Assembly (NCBI GenBank): GCA_945487445.1
Contig: CALYTU010000053.1
Location: 1 to 9,846 of the forward strand
Direction: 5' to 3'
Origin: an uncultured Clostridia bacterium
GTDB taxonomy: Bacteria; Bacillota; Clostridia; Oscillospirales; Oscillospiraceae
DNA: 9,846 nucleotides
The notes under the pieces are model-generated. The model was not told where the DNA came from. It searched no databases and saw nothing but the letters and a program-made list of their open reading frames with translations. Numbering within the stretch: the first letter of the stretch is position 1; the number at the start of each line of letters is the position of its first letter. Both the position numbers and the translations under genes were made by a program. Positions 1 to 6,692 of this stretch are shown in pieces.

Positions 1-16
1 CCAGTGACCAGTTTGA

Positions 17-1291
17 TTAGAGACCTTTTTCTGCCAAACAGGCGGCGCGGAGCTCCGAAGCCAGATAGAGCGATCCGTAGCCCAAGATAGCGCCGTCTCT
101 TGGGGTGACGGAGAGCGCGCGGCGTACTGCCTCGGCAGCGTTTGCACAGGGCTCGACTGGTTTGCCGTACCGGGCCAGCAGACCTGCCAGCTCCGCACCG
201 TCCAGTGCGCGGGGATTGGAGGGCGTCAGGGTGAAGAACCGATCTGCCAGCCTTGCTGTGCGTTCGTACATGGCGGCGTAATCCTTGTCCGCCAGCACGC
301 CGGTGATGACTGTGAGGGGCTTTCCGGCCAGGTAGGTGTTGGCTGCCTCCCAGAGTGCGTCCATGCACTGAGGATTGTGGCCGCCGTCGAGCACAAACAG
401 CGGGTCCCGGCCCAGAAGCTCAAAGCGCCCCGGCCAGCGGACAGCCCGAATGCCGTCCTGAATGGCTTTGTCGGGAATGTACCAGCCCCGGTCCCGCAGG
501 AGCTCCAGTACGGTGAGCACCAGAGATAGGTTCCTGCGCTGATGTTCTCCCAGAAGCGGGAGCTCCAGCATCAGATCGCCCCAGCGGAAACGCTGGCCGC
601 TCAGATCGTGGCCCAACGGATTCAGGACCAGGGGATCGGTGTGATAGAGCGGGATGTCCTGCCGACGGCAGAGATCCTCAATGACAGCACAGACAGCAGG
701 CGAATTCGGGTAGAGTGCGGCAGCGCAGCCGGGCTTGAGAATGCCGGCCTTCGTCCGGGCGATCGCCTCTACGGTATCGCCCAGATACTCGGTGTGGTCC
801 AGGCCGATGTTGGTGAAGACGGCGGCTTCCGGTGCGGGGATGACGTTGGTTGCGTCCAGCTCGCCGCCCATGCCCGCCTCGAGCACCACAATGTCAGCGC
901 CGGCGTCTGCAAACCAGTTCAGCGCGATGGCGGTGACCAGCTCAAACTCCGTGGGCGGGTCCGCCATGCCGTCAGCGCGGCGGCGGACGGCCTCAGTCTC
1001 GCCGGCAAGTGCCTGGCGGGAGATCATTTCACCGTTAATCTGCATCCGCTCCCGAAAGTCGATAACCCAGGGGGAGATGAAGAGACCGGTCCGATAGCCT
1101 GCCTTTGTCAGCACGGAGGCAAGCATGGCGGCAGTGCTGCCCTTGCCGTTGGTGCCGACAATGTGGATGAATTTTAGTTTCTTTTCAGGGCTTCCCAGCC
1201 GCTCCATCAGCTCCGAGATCCGGGAAAGCCCCGGCACAGAGCCCTTCCAGCTTACGGCATGGATGTATTGTAAGGCTTCTTCGTAGGTCAT
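17..1291 (-). CDS. folC: Bifunctional folylpolyglutamate synthase / dihydrofolate synthase
   Basis: This cytoplasmic Mur-ligase-family enzyme adds glutamate to dihydropteroate and/or folates using ATP; polyglutamylation retains folates in the cell. At 424 aa it has the normal family length. Visible motifs are the P-loop GTNGKGS (residues 46-52, Lys50), LEAGMGGELDATN (137-149) with the Mg-binding Glu, TNIGLDHTEYLG with His166, TKAGILKPG (about 180-188) with the Lys that is carbamylated in this family, and WPGRFELL followed by DGGHNP near residue 300, where the C-terminal domain begins. The start at 1291 gives the expected N-terminus (MTYEEALQYI), but its ribosome site is weak (a GAGAG about 12 bases upstream). 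It lies about 250 bp downstream of folT on the same strand, with no convincing promoter between them, so read-through from the THF-controlled folT promoter is likely. Whether the dihydrofolate synthase activity is used depends on folP elsewhere in the genome. Confidence 0.96.
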   Translation of the reverse strand: MTYEEALQYIHAVSWKGSVPGLSRISELMERLGSPEKKLKFIHIVGTNGKGSTAAMLASVLTKAGYRTGLFISPWVIDFRERMQINGEMISRQALAGETEAVRRRADGMADPPTEFELVTAIALNWFADAGADIVVLEAGMGGELDATNVIPAPEAAVFTNIGLDHTEYLGDTVEAIARTKAGILKPGCAAALYPNSPAVCAVIEDLCRRQDIPLYHTDPLVLNPLGHDLSGQRFRWGDLMLELPLLGEHQRRNLSLVLTVLELLRDRGWYIPDKAIQDGIRAVRWPGRFELLGRDPLFVLDGGHNPQCMDALWEAANTYLAGKPLTVITGVLADKDYAAMYERTARLADRFFTLTPSNPRALDGAELAGLLARYGKPVEPCANAAEAVRRALSVTPRDGAILGYGSLYLASELRAACLAEKGL

Positions 1292-1326
1292 AGTTTTCAG
1301 CTCTCAAATCTTGGTTAACAATTTAG

Positions 1327-1427
1327 CAGCCTCCCCTGTCATTTCGAACGAAGTGAGAAATCCGTACTCATTGCGTGGAGAGAACGGATTTCTCGGAAAT
1401 CGATCGTTTCGAAATGACAGGATGCTG
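1327..1427. repeat. Hairpin-forming dispersed repeat, copy A (well preserved)
   Basis: A roughly 100-bp near-palindrome lies in the folT-folC spacer. Its ends read CAGC...GCTG. Inside them CCTGTCATTTCGAACGA (from 1335) matches the complement of TCGTTTCGAAATGACAGG (ending at 1421) with one extra base, and GAGAAATCCGT (1355-1365) is perfectly complementary to ACGGATTTCTC (1384-1394). There is no coding capacity. A second, decayed copy lies at 2301-2402. Similar TTTCGAACGAAGTGAGAAAT-type elements are scattered in many Clostridia genomes, from general knowledge. The likely nature is a REP/MITE-like non-autonomous element. In the folT-folC transcript it would fold into a long hairpin. Confidence 0.85.
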
Positions 1428-1482
1428 AAAAATACGATTTTGGTTATGAATGAAAGTCTTTTAGGCAACGATCAGCGTATCG

Positions 1483-1504
1483 CTGCAGTTTTGGAAAACC
1501 GCAG
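1483..1504. other. Short perfect inverted repeat in the folT-folC spacer
   Basis: CTGCAGTTTT (1483-1492) and AAAACCGCAG (1495-1504) pair over ten bases, with one G-U on the RNA, around a 2-base centre; in practice the loop would open to about six bases. It sits about 35 bases downstream of the folT stop codon. No U-run follows on the minus strand, so it is not a canonical intrinsic terminator. It may be an mRNA 3'-end or processing hairpin, or may mean nothing. Confidence 0.35.
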
Positions 1505-1537
1505 TACGAGCTCCACGCCGTTGCAGGCGCTTGGCGG

Positions 1538-2080
1538 TCAAATCCGGGCAAGCCCTTTTTTCCGAAGTGTTCGCACCAGAGGAAGGGCTACAGAAGCCAC
1601 TACAATCGCCGCCCCTATTGCGACCAAAGCGCGGAGCAGAGCGACTCCGAATACCATGTGGTAACTGTAGTACCCGATGATTTTGCTGTCAAAATACAGA
1701 GCGGCAGTGTTGCAGAAGGCGAGAACCACCCCACATCCGATACATACCGCATAGCAGAGCGCAGGCTGCTCCGTAATATGCCGTTTCTGATTGGCGGTGA
1801 AGGTGCAAAGTCCCAAAACCAGCGCATAAATCACGGTCGGCGCAACCCAGATCGGAGTGGAGATCGGGGAGAAGGAAAAGCGCACAACCTGGGTCAGTAG
1901 CTCTCCCACAAACCCAACAGCACAGACATCCGCCGGGTGCAGTAAAAACGCGGTTGTCACCAGGGCAAGCGTGGCAACTGAGATTTCTAAATCGTTCCCT
2001 ATGGGAATTGTCAGGAGCTTCAGGGCGAAGTAAATTGCGGCCAGCATGCCGTCTACGGCGATTCTTCGGGATTTGGACAT
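1538..2080 (-). CDS. folT: ECF transporter S component, probable folate transporter FolT
   Basis: A hydrophobic 180-residue membrane protein of ECF S-component size, with about five to six predicted membrane spans (around residues 11-28, 34-50, 53-67, 76-97, 107-129 and 143-168). It would bind its substrate and work with a shared EcfA/EcfA'/EcfT energy module, which is not encoded here. The folate assignment comes mainly from the THF riboswitch directly upstream and folC directly downstream; the protein alone shows only the S-component type. The start is set at 2080 (MSKSRRIAVDGMLAAIYF): GGAGG lies seven bases upstream, and basic residues precede the first span as is usual in this family. A longer in-frame extension to 2275 would translate the riboswitch itself and is rejected. 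The C-terminus is basic (TLRKKGLARI), which fits a cytoplasmic end. Confidence 0.88.
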   Translation of the reverse strand: MSKSRRIAVDGMLAAIYFALKLLTIPIGNDLEISVATLALVTTAFLLHPADVCAVGFVGELLTQVVRFSFSPISTPIWVAPTVIYALVLGLCTFTANQKRHITEQPALCYAVCIGCGVVLAFCNTAALYFDSKIIGYYSYHMVFGVALLRALVAIGAAIVVASVALPLVRTLRKKGLARI

Positions 2081-2123
2081 AAAAAATCCTCCGATCAGGA
2101 GGAGGTTGAGGTCCTGGATTTTT
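2081..2123 (-). promoter_or_regulatory. folT expression platform: RBS hairpin with U-run
   Basis: On the RNA, UCCUCC (2103-2098) pairs with GGAGGA (2092-2087) around a 5-base loop, burying the Shine-Dalgarno sequence. The stem is followed at once by six U's (2086-2081) and then the AUG, so the structure can be read both as an RBS-sequestering hairpin and as a short intrinsic terminator. A competing pairing exists: AAAAAUCC (2123-2116) with GGAUUUUU (2089-2082). The P1 3' strand CUCCG (2128-2124) can also pair with CGGAG (2093-2089). Folate-dependent repression is the expected outcome; the mechanism is inferred. Confidence 0.65.
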
Positions 2124-2233
2124 CGGAGCGGCTGCAGGCGTGCATCGTAAGCCGAAAACGGCTTTTCGTCCATTGGCAACCTCCCATCCAATGGCACTAC
2201 CGGGATAACCCGACGCGCGCGCCCTACTCTCCG
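2124..2233 (-). ncRNA. Tetrahydrofolate (THF) class I riboswitch aptamer
   Basis: On the minus strand the leader begins CGGAGAGUAG and ends CAGCCGCUCCG, matching the conserved ends of the class I THF (folE/folT) riboswitch. P1 pairs CGGAG (2233-2229) with CUCCG (2128-2124). P2 includes GGCG near 2223 with CGCC near 2138. P3 is CCAUUGG (2194-2188) with CCAAUGG (2176-2170), capped by the loop AUGGGAGGUUG. Loop bases GGUUG (2181-2177) pair with CAGCC (2134-2130), the pseudoknot position expected for this family. Extra small hairpins are CGGG-UUAU-CCCG (2212-2201) and AAGCCG-UUUU-CGGCUU (2164-2149). Its place just before an S component supports the call. It senses reduced folates and normally lowers expression of folate uptake or synthesis genes. 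Confidence 0.9.
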
Positions 2234-2248
2234 AGGGACCGCGTACAT

Positions 2249-2275
2249 CTTATACCAGAAATTGCAAAAATGCAA
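2249..2275 (-). promoter_or_regulatory. Probable folT promoter (extended -10)
   Basis: TGGTATAAG (2257-2249) gives an extended -10 (TGn plus TATAAG). The -35 is weak: TTGCAT (2275-2270), 15 bases away. An alternative reading pairs the same TTGCAT with TAAGAT at 17 bases. Transcription would start near 2242, about nine bases before the riboswitch P1 helix, which is a sensible position. Confidence 0.6.
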
Positions 2276-2300
2276 GAGTTTTTTGAAAAAAACGATGCAA

Positions 2301-2402
2301 CAGCCTCCTCTGTCAGTTCAAACGAAGTGAGAAATCCGTTCTCTCATGCAGGGGAAGAATGGGTTTGACAGCGATCAATCGTCTCGAGACGACAGGCAAC
2401 AG
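2301..2402. repeat. Hairpin-forming dispersed repeat, copy B (decayed)
   Basis: Same family and orientation as the copy at 1327-1427. The first 40 bases are nearly identical (CAGCCTCC, then TGTCAGTTCAAACGA, then AGTGAGAAATCCGT), while the second half has drifted (TCGTCTCGAGACGACAGG in place of TCGTTTCGAAATGACAGG). The inner complementary arm has lost its pairing. It lies between the aminotransferase terminator and the folT promoter and contains no gene. Confidence 0.75.
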
Positions 2403-2406
2403 ACTC

Positions 2407-2442
2407 AAAAGCAGCCGGGGCTGCCGTTTGGGCAGCCCCGGC
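2407..2442 (-). terminator. Intrinsic terminator of the five-gene kinase/aminotransferase operon
   Basis: A perfect 12-bp GC-rich stem, GCCGGGGCTGCC (2414-2425) with GGCAGCCCCGGC (2431-2442), has a 5-base loop and begins six bases after the aminotransferase stop codon. On the minus strand it is followed by TGC and then four T's (2410-2407). The U-run is short but the stem is very strong. Confidence 0.85.
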
Positions 2443-2448
2443 CTTCGC

Positions 2449-3639
2449 TTACCGGTTGTTGTAACGCTCGATGCCCAGGGCCAGCAGGTCCAGAGCCCGA
2501 GACAGGTCCTCTTCCTTGAGCACGTAGGCAATTCGGATTTCGTTGGTACCTCTGCCCGGAGTTGCGTAGAAGCCAGCGGCGGGTGAGCACATGACGGTCT
2601 CACCGTGATCCTCAAAGTCGGTCAGCATCCACTTCATGAAGGTGTCGGCGTTGTCGATGGGGAGCTTTGCCATGACGTAGAAGGCACCCATGGGCTTTGC
2701 GCAGACCACGCCGGGAATGGCAGAGAGCTTGGCATAGCAGAGGTCGCGACGGAGGCGGTACTCATCGCGGACCTTTTCAAAGTATTCCGGTCCCACGCGG
2801 TACAGGGCGGCTGCGCCAACCTGCTCGAGCGTGGTGGTACAAAGACGGCCCTGGCAGAACTTCAGCGCCTCGGCCATCAGGGCCTTATTGCGGGAGATCA
2901 GCATACCGATGCGGGCGCCGCAGGCGGAGAAGCGCTTGGAAACGGAGTCGATCACCACCACATTTTCGTCCACGTCCCGCATGGAGCCGGCGCAGAGCAC
3001 GTCGTCGGTGTCATAGACGAACTCACGGTAGACCTCGTCGCAAATCAGGTAAAGGTCGTGCTTCTTGGCTACGTCGGCAATGGAACGGAGCTCATCCCGG
3101 GTCAGAACGTTGCCGGTGGGATTGTGGGGGTTGATGATGGCGATGGCGCGGGTCTTCTCATTGATCAGAGCCTCCAGGGCCTCGGGCTTTGCATAGTTGT
3201 AATCCTCCTCGGGGATGGTTGCCATGGGCCGGATTACGCCCCCGGAGGCCTTGATGAAGGTGTTGTAGCTGGAGTAGAAGGGCTCGGGAACGATGACCTC
3301 GCTGCCCGGATCGAGAATGCAGAGGAAGAGAATCTGCAGCGCCTCGCTGCCGCCGGTGGTGATGAGGATGTCCTCCTTGCTGTAATCAACGCCGATGCGG
3401 TGATAATAATCCACAACGGCATCAAGCATAAACTCCGTGCCCTGGGAGTTGGCATAAGCCAGGACTTTCTGGGAGAAACCGCGAACCGCTTCAAAGAATT
3501 CGGGCGGGGTTTCGATATCCGGCTGACCGATGTTCAGCTTGTAGATCTTCTTGCCGGCCGCTTCTGCAGCCATTGCGTAGGGCGTGAACTTCCGCATGGG
3601 GGACAAAGAACAAAGCTGGGATTTTTCTGACAGTTTCAT
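2449..3639 (-). CDS. PLP-dependent class I/II aminotransferase, aspartate aminotransferase-like
   Basis: A 396-aa fold-type I aminotransferase of subgroup Ib (AspB/PatA-like), moving amino groups between an amino acid, probably aspartate or an aromatic one, and a 2-oxo acid in the cytoplasm. Motifs: TTGGSEA (94-100) for cofactor phosphate binding, NPHNPTG (170-176), CDEVYREF (200-207) with Asp201 and Tyr204 contacting the PLP ring, SVSKRFSACGARIG (232-245) with the Schiff-base Lys235, and NEIRIAYV (366-373) with Arg369 for the substrate carboxylate. The ATG at 3639 is preceded by GGAGG at the usual distance. Only 9 bp separate it from the upstream kinase stop codon, which abuts this ribosome site, so the two are co-transcribed. 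Substrate cannot be fixed from sequence. An amino-sugar role is unlikely, because the protein is not of the DegT/ArnB sugar-aminotransferase type. Confidence 0.92.
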   Translation of the reverse strand: MKLSEKSQLCSLSPMRKFTPYAMAAEAAGKKIYKLNIGQPDIETPPEFFEAVRGFSQKVLAYANSQGTEFMLDAVVDYYHRIGVDYSKEDILITTGGSEALQILFLCILDPGSEVIVPEPFYSSYNTFIKASGGVIRPMATIPEEDYNYAKPEALEALINEKTRAIAIINPHNPTGNVLTRDELRSIADVAKKHDLYLICDEVYREFVYDTDDVLCAGSMRDVDENVVVIDSVSKRFSACGARIGMLISRNKALMAEALKFCQGRLCTTTLEQVGAAALYRVGPEYFEKVRDEYRLRRDLCYAKLSAIPGVVCAKPMGAFYVMAKLPIDNADTFMKWMLTDFEDHGETVMCSPAAGFYATPGRGTNEIRIAYVLKEEDLSRALDLLALGIERYNNR

Positions 3640-3648
3640 AGAAACCTC

Positions 3649-5145
3649 CTATTTTGTATTACTATCGGAATCCTCCTGATCCCGACTGTTTTTTCCGTAT
3701 TTCTTCGCGTAGCCATAGCCATACCCGTAACCGTATCCGTAACCATGGCCGTAGGCGTAGCTCTTCCGGCTGGAATAGCCGTAACCGCTGGCGCTGGTGC
3801 TGCGGGCGGTTTGGTTCAGCACGCAGCCAAGGAACCGCACGTCCATGCCGTTGAGCGTGTTGGCACTGTCGAGCACCGAGGCGCGCGAAACATAATCCTG
3901 CCGGACAACATAGATCACGCCGTCCACCCACTGGGAGAGGCTGGCCGCGTCGGAAAGCAGACCGCAGGGCGGCGTATCGACGATGACATAGTCGGCATCC
4001 TGGCGCAGCATGTTCATAATACTTTGCAGCCGGGGCGAGGAGAGAAAGTTCTGCGGCTGCTCCGCAATCTTGTCGCCGCTGAGCAGACACAGGGTTGTGC
4101 CCTCCACGGGAGTCAGCGCTGATTCCAGATCGTTGTCATGCTCGGCGATAAGCTCCACGAGCCCGCGCGTGGGTGTGGTGATCCCGAATAGATCCTTGAC
4201 CGTCTGCTTGCGCAGATCACAGTCCACCAGCGTTACACGGCTGCCCTGCTCGGCAAGAGAAAGGGCCAGATTTGATGAGAGCGTGGATTTGCCCTCGCCG
4301 GGAATGGTGGAAGTTATCATGATGATTTTTGCGTGTCGGTTTTCCAGCTCCTTACGCAGTTGGAAACGTACGGCGCGAATCGCCTCTGTGTAGCTTTCAT
4401 CCAGATGCGGATTCGTCAGAAGCACCGCCCGATTGGCTTTGGTGCGGGCCTTGAACCGCACCTGCGGCAGCAGACCCAGACAGGGGACGTTCAGCAGCTC
4501 GCGCAGATCCTCGGAGTTGTGGACTGTCTTGCGGAACCAAGCGAAAAGTGCCACAATCGCCAGTCCGGCGGCCAAACCCAGCAGAGCCCATCTTATGGTG
4601 GTGCCAGCAAAATCGGGGGGATTGATCGGGGTTGTGGGCATTTCGGCCTCGTCGAAGACCTCAAGCGAAAAGCTTCCCAGGATTTCCACGCCGGCTTCGG
4701 GAAAAATCTCGGTGGCCATTTGGAGTCCGTCGTAGGCGTCCTGGGGGGTGGCGGCCTTGGACGTAAAGATCAGCATGGTTGCCTCGGACCGGCAGCTCAC
4801 GCTTGCCGGAAGACTGGAGATGCCGTATTTTTCGCGCATCAGAGTGAGGGCCGAATCGGAACTCATAATGTGCGAGTAGGTAACGGCCAGTGTATTGGCG
4901 GCGTTGGAGTCAAGATAATAAGTGTAGTTGTTGAATTCGATGTTTCCAGAGCGGTTTGCACTTACGCGGTAGACCGCATAGGTCCTGTACGAGGGTTCAT
5001 AGCTCCGTCTGACCTTGTAGTAGCGGTAGCCGCCTGTCAGCAGACAGAGCAGCAGCGGAATCCAGATCAGGCGTGGCAGCGTCCTCATAATATTATGCCA
5101 GAATACGGAGAGATTGAATTCAGAGGGTTTTTTCTGCTGTTCCAT
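3649..5145 (-). CDS. Wzz/BY-kinase fusion: chain-length determinant with tyrosine autokinase domain (second of tandem pair)
   Basis: A 498-aa protein joining a Wzz-like membrane module to a bacterial tyrosine kinase. It has two membrane spans (about 24-40 and 184-203) flanking an extracellular region, with a proline-rich stretch (TTPINPPDF, 171-179) before the second span as in Wzz proteins. The cytoplasmic kinase has TEAIRAVRFQLR (253-264), Walker A IPGEGKST (281-288, Lys286), Walker A' TLVDCDLRK (305-313), and Walker B VIVDTPP (387-393, Asp390). The tail (455-483) holds 11 tyrosines, mostly alternating with glycine, and is the expected autophosphorylation cluster. Such kinases cycle between phosphorylated monomers and unphosphorylated rings to control polysaccharide export or length. 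The start is one base after the TGA of the preceding kinase gene, whose last codons contain the ribosome site GAAGGAG, so translation is probably coupled. All motifs look intact. Confidence 0.95.
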   Translation of the reverse strand: MEQQKKPSEFNLSVFWHNIMRTLPRLIWIPLLLCLLTGGYRYYKVRRSYEPSYRTYAVYRVSANRSGNIEFNNYTYYLDSNAANTLAVTYSHIMSSDSALTLMREKYGISSLPASVSCRSEATMLIFTSKAATPQDAYDGLQMATEIFPEAGVEILGSFSLEVFDEAEMPTTPINPPDFAGTTIRWALLGLAAGLAIVALFAWFRKTVHNSEDLRELLNVPCLGLLPQVRFKARTKANRAVLLTNPHLDESYTEAIRAVRFQLRKELENRHAKIIMITSTIPGEGKSTLSSNLALSLAEQGSRVTLVDCDLRKQTVKDLFGITTPTRGLVELIAEHDNDLESALTPVEGTTLCLLSGDKIAEQPQNFLSSPRLQSIMNMLRQDADYVIVDTPPCGLLSDAASLSQWVDGVIYVVRQDYVSRASVLDSANTLNGMDVRFLGCVLNQTARSTSASGYGYSSRKSYAYGHGYGYGYGYGYGYAKKYGKNSRDQEDSDSNTK

Positions 5146-5146
5146 A

Positions 5147-6682
5147 TCAGTTCTCCTTCTTCCGGGAAGTATTCAGCTTCACGTCGTCCCGATCCGGGTG
5201 AGACTTTTCGCTGCCGCCGTAATACCCGTAGCCGTACTTTTTGCGATTCTTGCCGTATCCGTAACCGTAGATGTGCCCGTAGCCGTAGCCGTAATTATGT
5301 CCGGCCACGAGCCCAGCGGCGAGATTCAGGGTATGCACATCGTTGAAGATATAGCCCAGGAATCTGCTCTTGCACCGGCTCAGGCTGTCGATGCCGTCGT
5401 TAATTGCCTTGTCAGGCATCATGTCCTGCCGCACAACGATCAGGGATGCGTCCGCCAGGTCAGAAAGAATTTCACTGTCGGTGAAAAATCCCAGGGGGGA
5501 GGAGTCGAGTATGATATAATCAAAGTGATCGCGCAGAATCTCGACAAGCCGCCGCATTTGGTTCGATCCCAAAAGCTCGGCGGATTGACGCTGGACTTTG
5601 GAGGCAAACAAGAAGAAAAGATTATCAGACTTGCTGTAATGAAGCGCCTGGACAAGCTGCTCCGGGGCGAGCTCTCCCTTGAGCAGAGCATTGAGCGTGA
5701 CGTTTTTCTCTGCCACCTCAAAAATCAGATGCTGGGCGCATTTGCGCAGATCACAGTCCATGAGCAGGACCTTCTTGTGCCGTTTTGCGAGGCTCAGCGC
5801 CAGATTGGCGGCCACGGTGGATTTGCCCTCGTTCTCGCTGACGGAAGTGATGAGGAAGGTTTTGCACCCGTGCTGCCGCCCGGCGTGCTCCACGCGTGCG
5901 CGGAGCTGGTGGATGGACTCCACATAGAGGAATGCTGTCGTGGGGTTGGAAATCAGAAGGGGCGTCTTCCGCCGCCGGATCATGCTCTTGAGCGTCCTGC
6001 GCTTGCGCTGGTGGTTGAGCGCAACCAGCAGGCTGCCGTCGATCTGGTTGCGCGCGCCTTCGACGGTTTGGACTGTCCCGGAGGTGATGCTCAATACCGC
6101 CAGCAGCACCACCATGGCCAGAGCACCGAGAATCACAGCGATCATTCCCGTGCGTCGCAGTGTGATCCAGAAGCTGCCCTTGTCCGGAATGACCGGGGCA
6201 GATACCGTTTCGAGCATGACCGAATTAAAGACAAATTGAGCATAGTCTTCATAATGCTCAAGTATTCCGCTGCACATGTAGTAAGCGGCGCGGGGGCTCG
6301 GTGCGGAGACGCAGAGCTGGATGAGATTGGTTCCGTTGATGACGGAGGAGGAAACCTTCGCCCCTTCCACATCCTTGCCGCCCAGGCGCTGCACACGGTT
6401 GACCAGGGTGGGGCCGGAAAGCAGCTTGGCAAACTGGTCGGTCGTTGAGGCCGTGATCGAGGAGGTTCCCTGCGTGATCGAGGAGCTGTTGCGTGGGGTG
6501 ACCATAAAAGTTGCCGAGCAGGTATAGGTGGGGTGAATCAGCAGAACACTCCAAATGTAGGCACACAGGGCAAATAAACCTGCGCTCATCAGAATCATCC
6601 AGATATTCTTCCGGATCCGGTGCAGGATACAATAGGGCTCGACCTCGGACCAAATGGATTGAGAACGTTGTGATTGCTTCAT
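5147..6682 (-). CDS. Wzz/BY-kinase fusion: chain-length determinant with tyrosine autokinase domain (first of tandem pair)
   Basis: A 511-aa paralogue of the next gene, with the same layout: a cytoplasmic N-terminus, spans at about 28-49 and 178-199, an extracellular region between them, and a BY-kinase domain. Walker A is VSENEGKST (281-289, Lys287), Walker A' LLMDCDLRK (306-314), Walker B YIILDSSP (389-396, Asp393). The tail (464-488) carries 10 tyrosines in YG repeats, then a charged end. It differs clearly from its partner: the P-loop is of the SENEGKS rather than PGEGKS type, the Wzz proline motif is reduced to APVIPDKG (162-169), and the extracellular part is rich in Ser/Thr. It is therefore an old duplication or a separate acquisition, not a recent copy. 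The ribosome site (GAGGG) overlaps the stop codon of the upstream Ig-like gene, 10 bp away. Probable dephosphorylation by the operon's CpsB-type phosphatase is inferred. Confidence 0.95.
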   Translation of the reverse strand: MKQSQRSQSIWSEVEPYCILHRIRKNIWMILMSAGLFALCAYIWSVLLIHPTYTCSATFMVTPRNSSSITQGTSSITASTTDQFAKLLSGPTLVNRVQRLGGKDVEGAKVSSSVINGTNLIQLCVSAPSPRAAYYMCSGILEHYEDYAQFVFNSVMLETVSAPVIPDKGSFWITLRRTGMIAVILGALAMVVLLAVLSITSGTVQTVEGARNQIDGSLLVALNHQRKRRTLKSMIRRRKTPLLISNPTTAFLYVESIHQLRARVEHAGRQHGCKTFLITSVSENEGKSTVAANLALSLAKRHKKVLLMDCDLRKCAQHLIFEVAEKNVTLNALLKGELAPEQLVQALHYSKSDNLFFLFASKVQRQSAELLGSNQMRRLVEILRDHFDYIILDSSPLGFFTDSEILSDLADASLIVVRQDMMPDKAINDGIDSLSRCKSRFLGYIFNDVHTLNLAAGLVAGHNYGYGYGHIYGYGYGKNRKKYGYGYYGGSEKSHPDRDDVKLNTSRKKEN

Positions 6683-6692
6683 ATTGCTGCCC

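Noticed and set aside
1311..1664. 117-codon plus-strand open frame over repeat A
   Set aside because: Its first part is translated from the hairpin repeat and its end is antisense to folT; no ribosome site or domain.
2081..2275. N-terminal extension of folT to an upstream ATG at 2275
   Set aside because: It would start upstream of the predicted transcription start and translate the riboswitch; the start at 2080 has GGAGG and fits the family.
1327..2402. Composite transposon or insertion sequence
   Set aside because: No transposase, no clear target duplication; the repeats are in direct orientation and look like independent copies of a dispersed non-coding element.
2605..3630. 341-codon plus-strand open frame
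   Set aside because: Entirely antisense to the aminotransferase; low-complexity Gly/Val/Asp composition typical of a reverse-strand shadow.
2449..3639. Sugar aminotransferase (DegT/ArnB type) for polysaccharide synthesis
   Set aside because: The motifs SVSKRFSACGARIG and NPHNPTG are those of amino-acid class I enzymes, not the DegT family.
3697..5293. CRISPR-like or minisatellite array at the two GTA-rich tracts
   Set aside because: These are Tyr-Gly codons in frame at the kinase C-termini; no unique spacers or regular repeat unit.
5114..6448. 444-codon plus-strand open frame
   Set aside because: Antisense to the first BY-kinase, which has all family motifs and good ribosome sites; the antisense product has no recognisable domain. 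GC-rich coding leaves few antisense stops.
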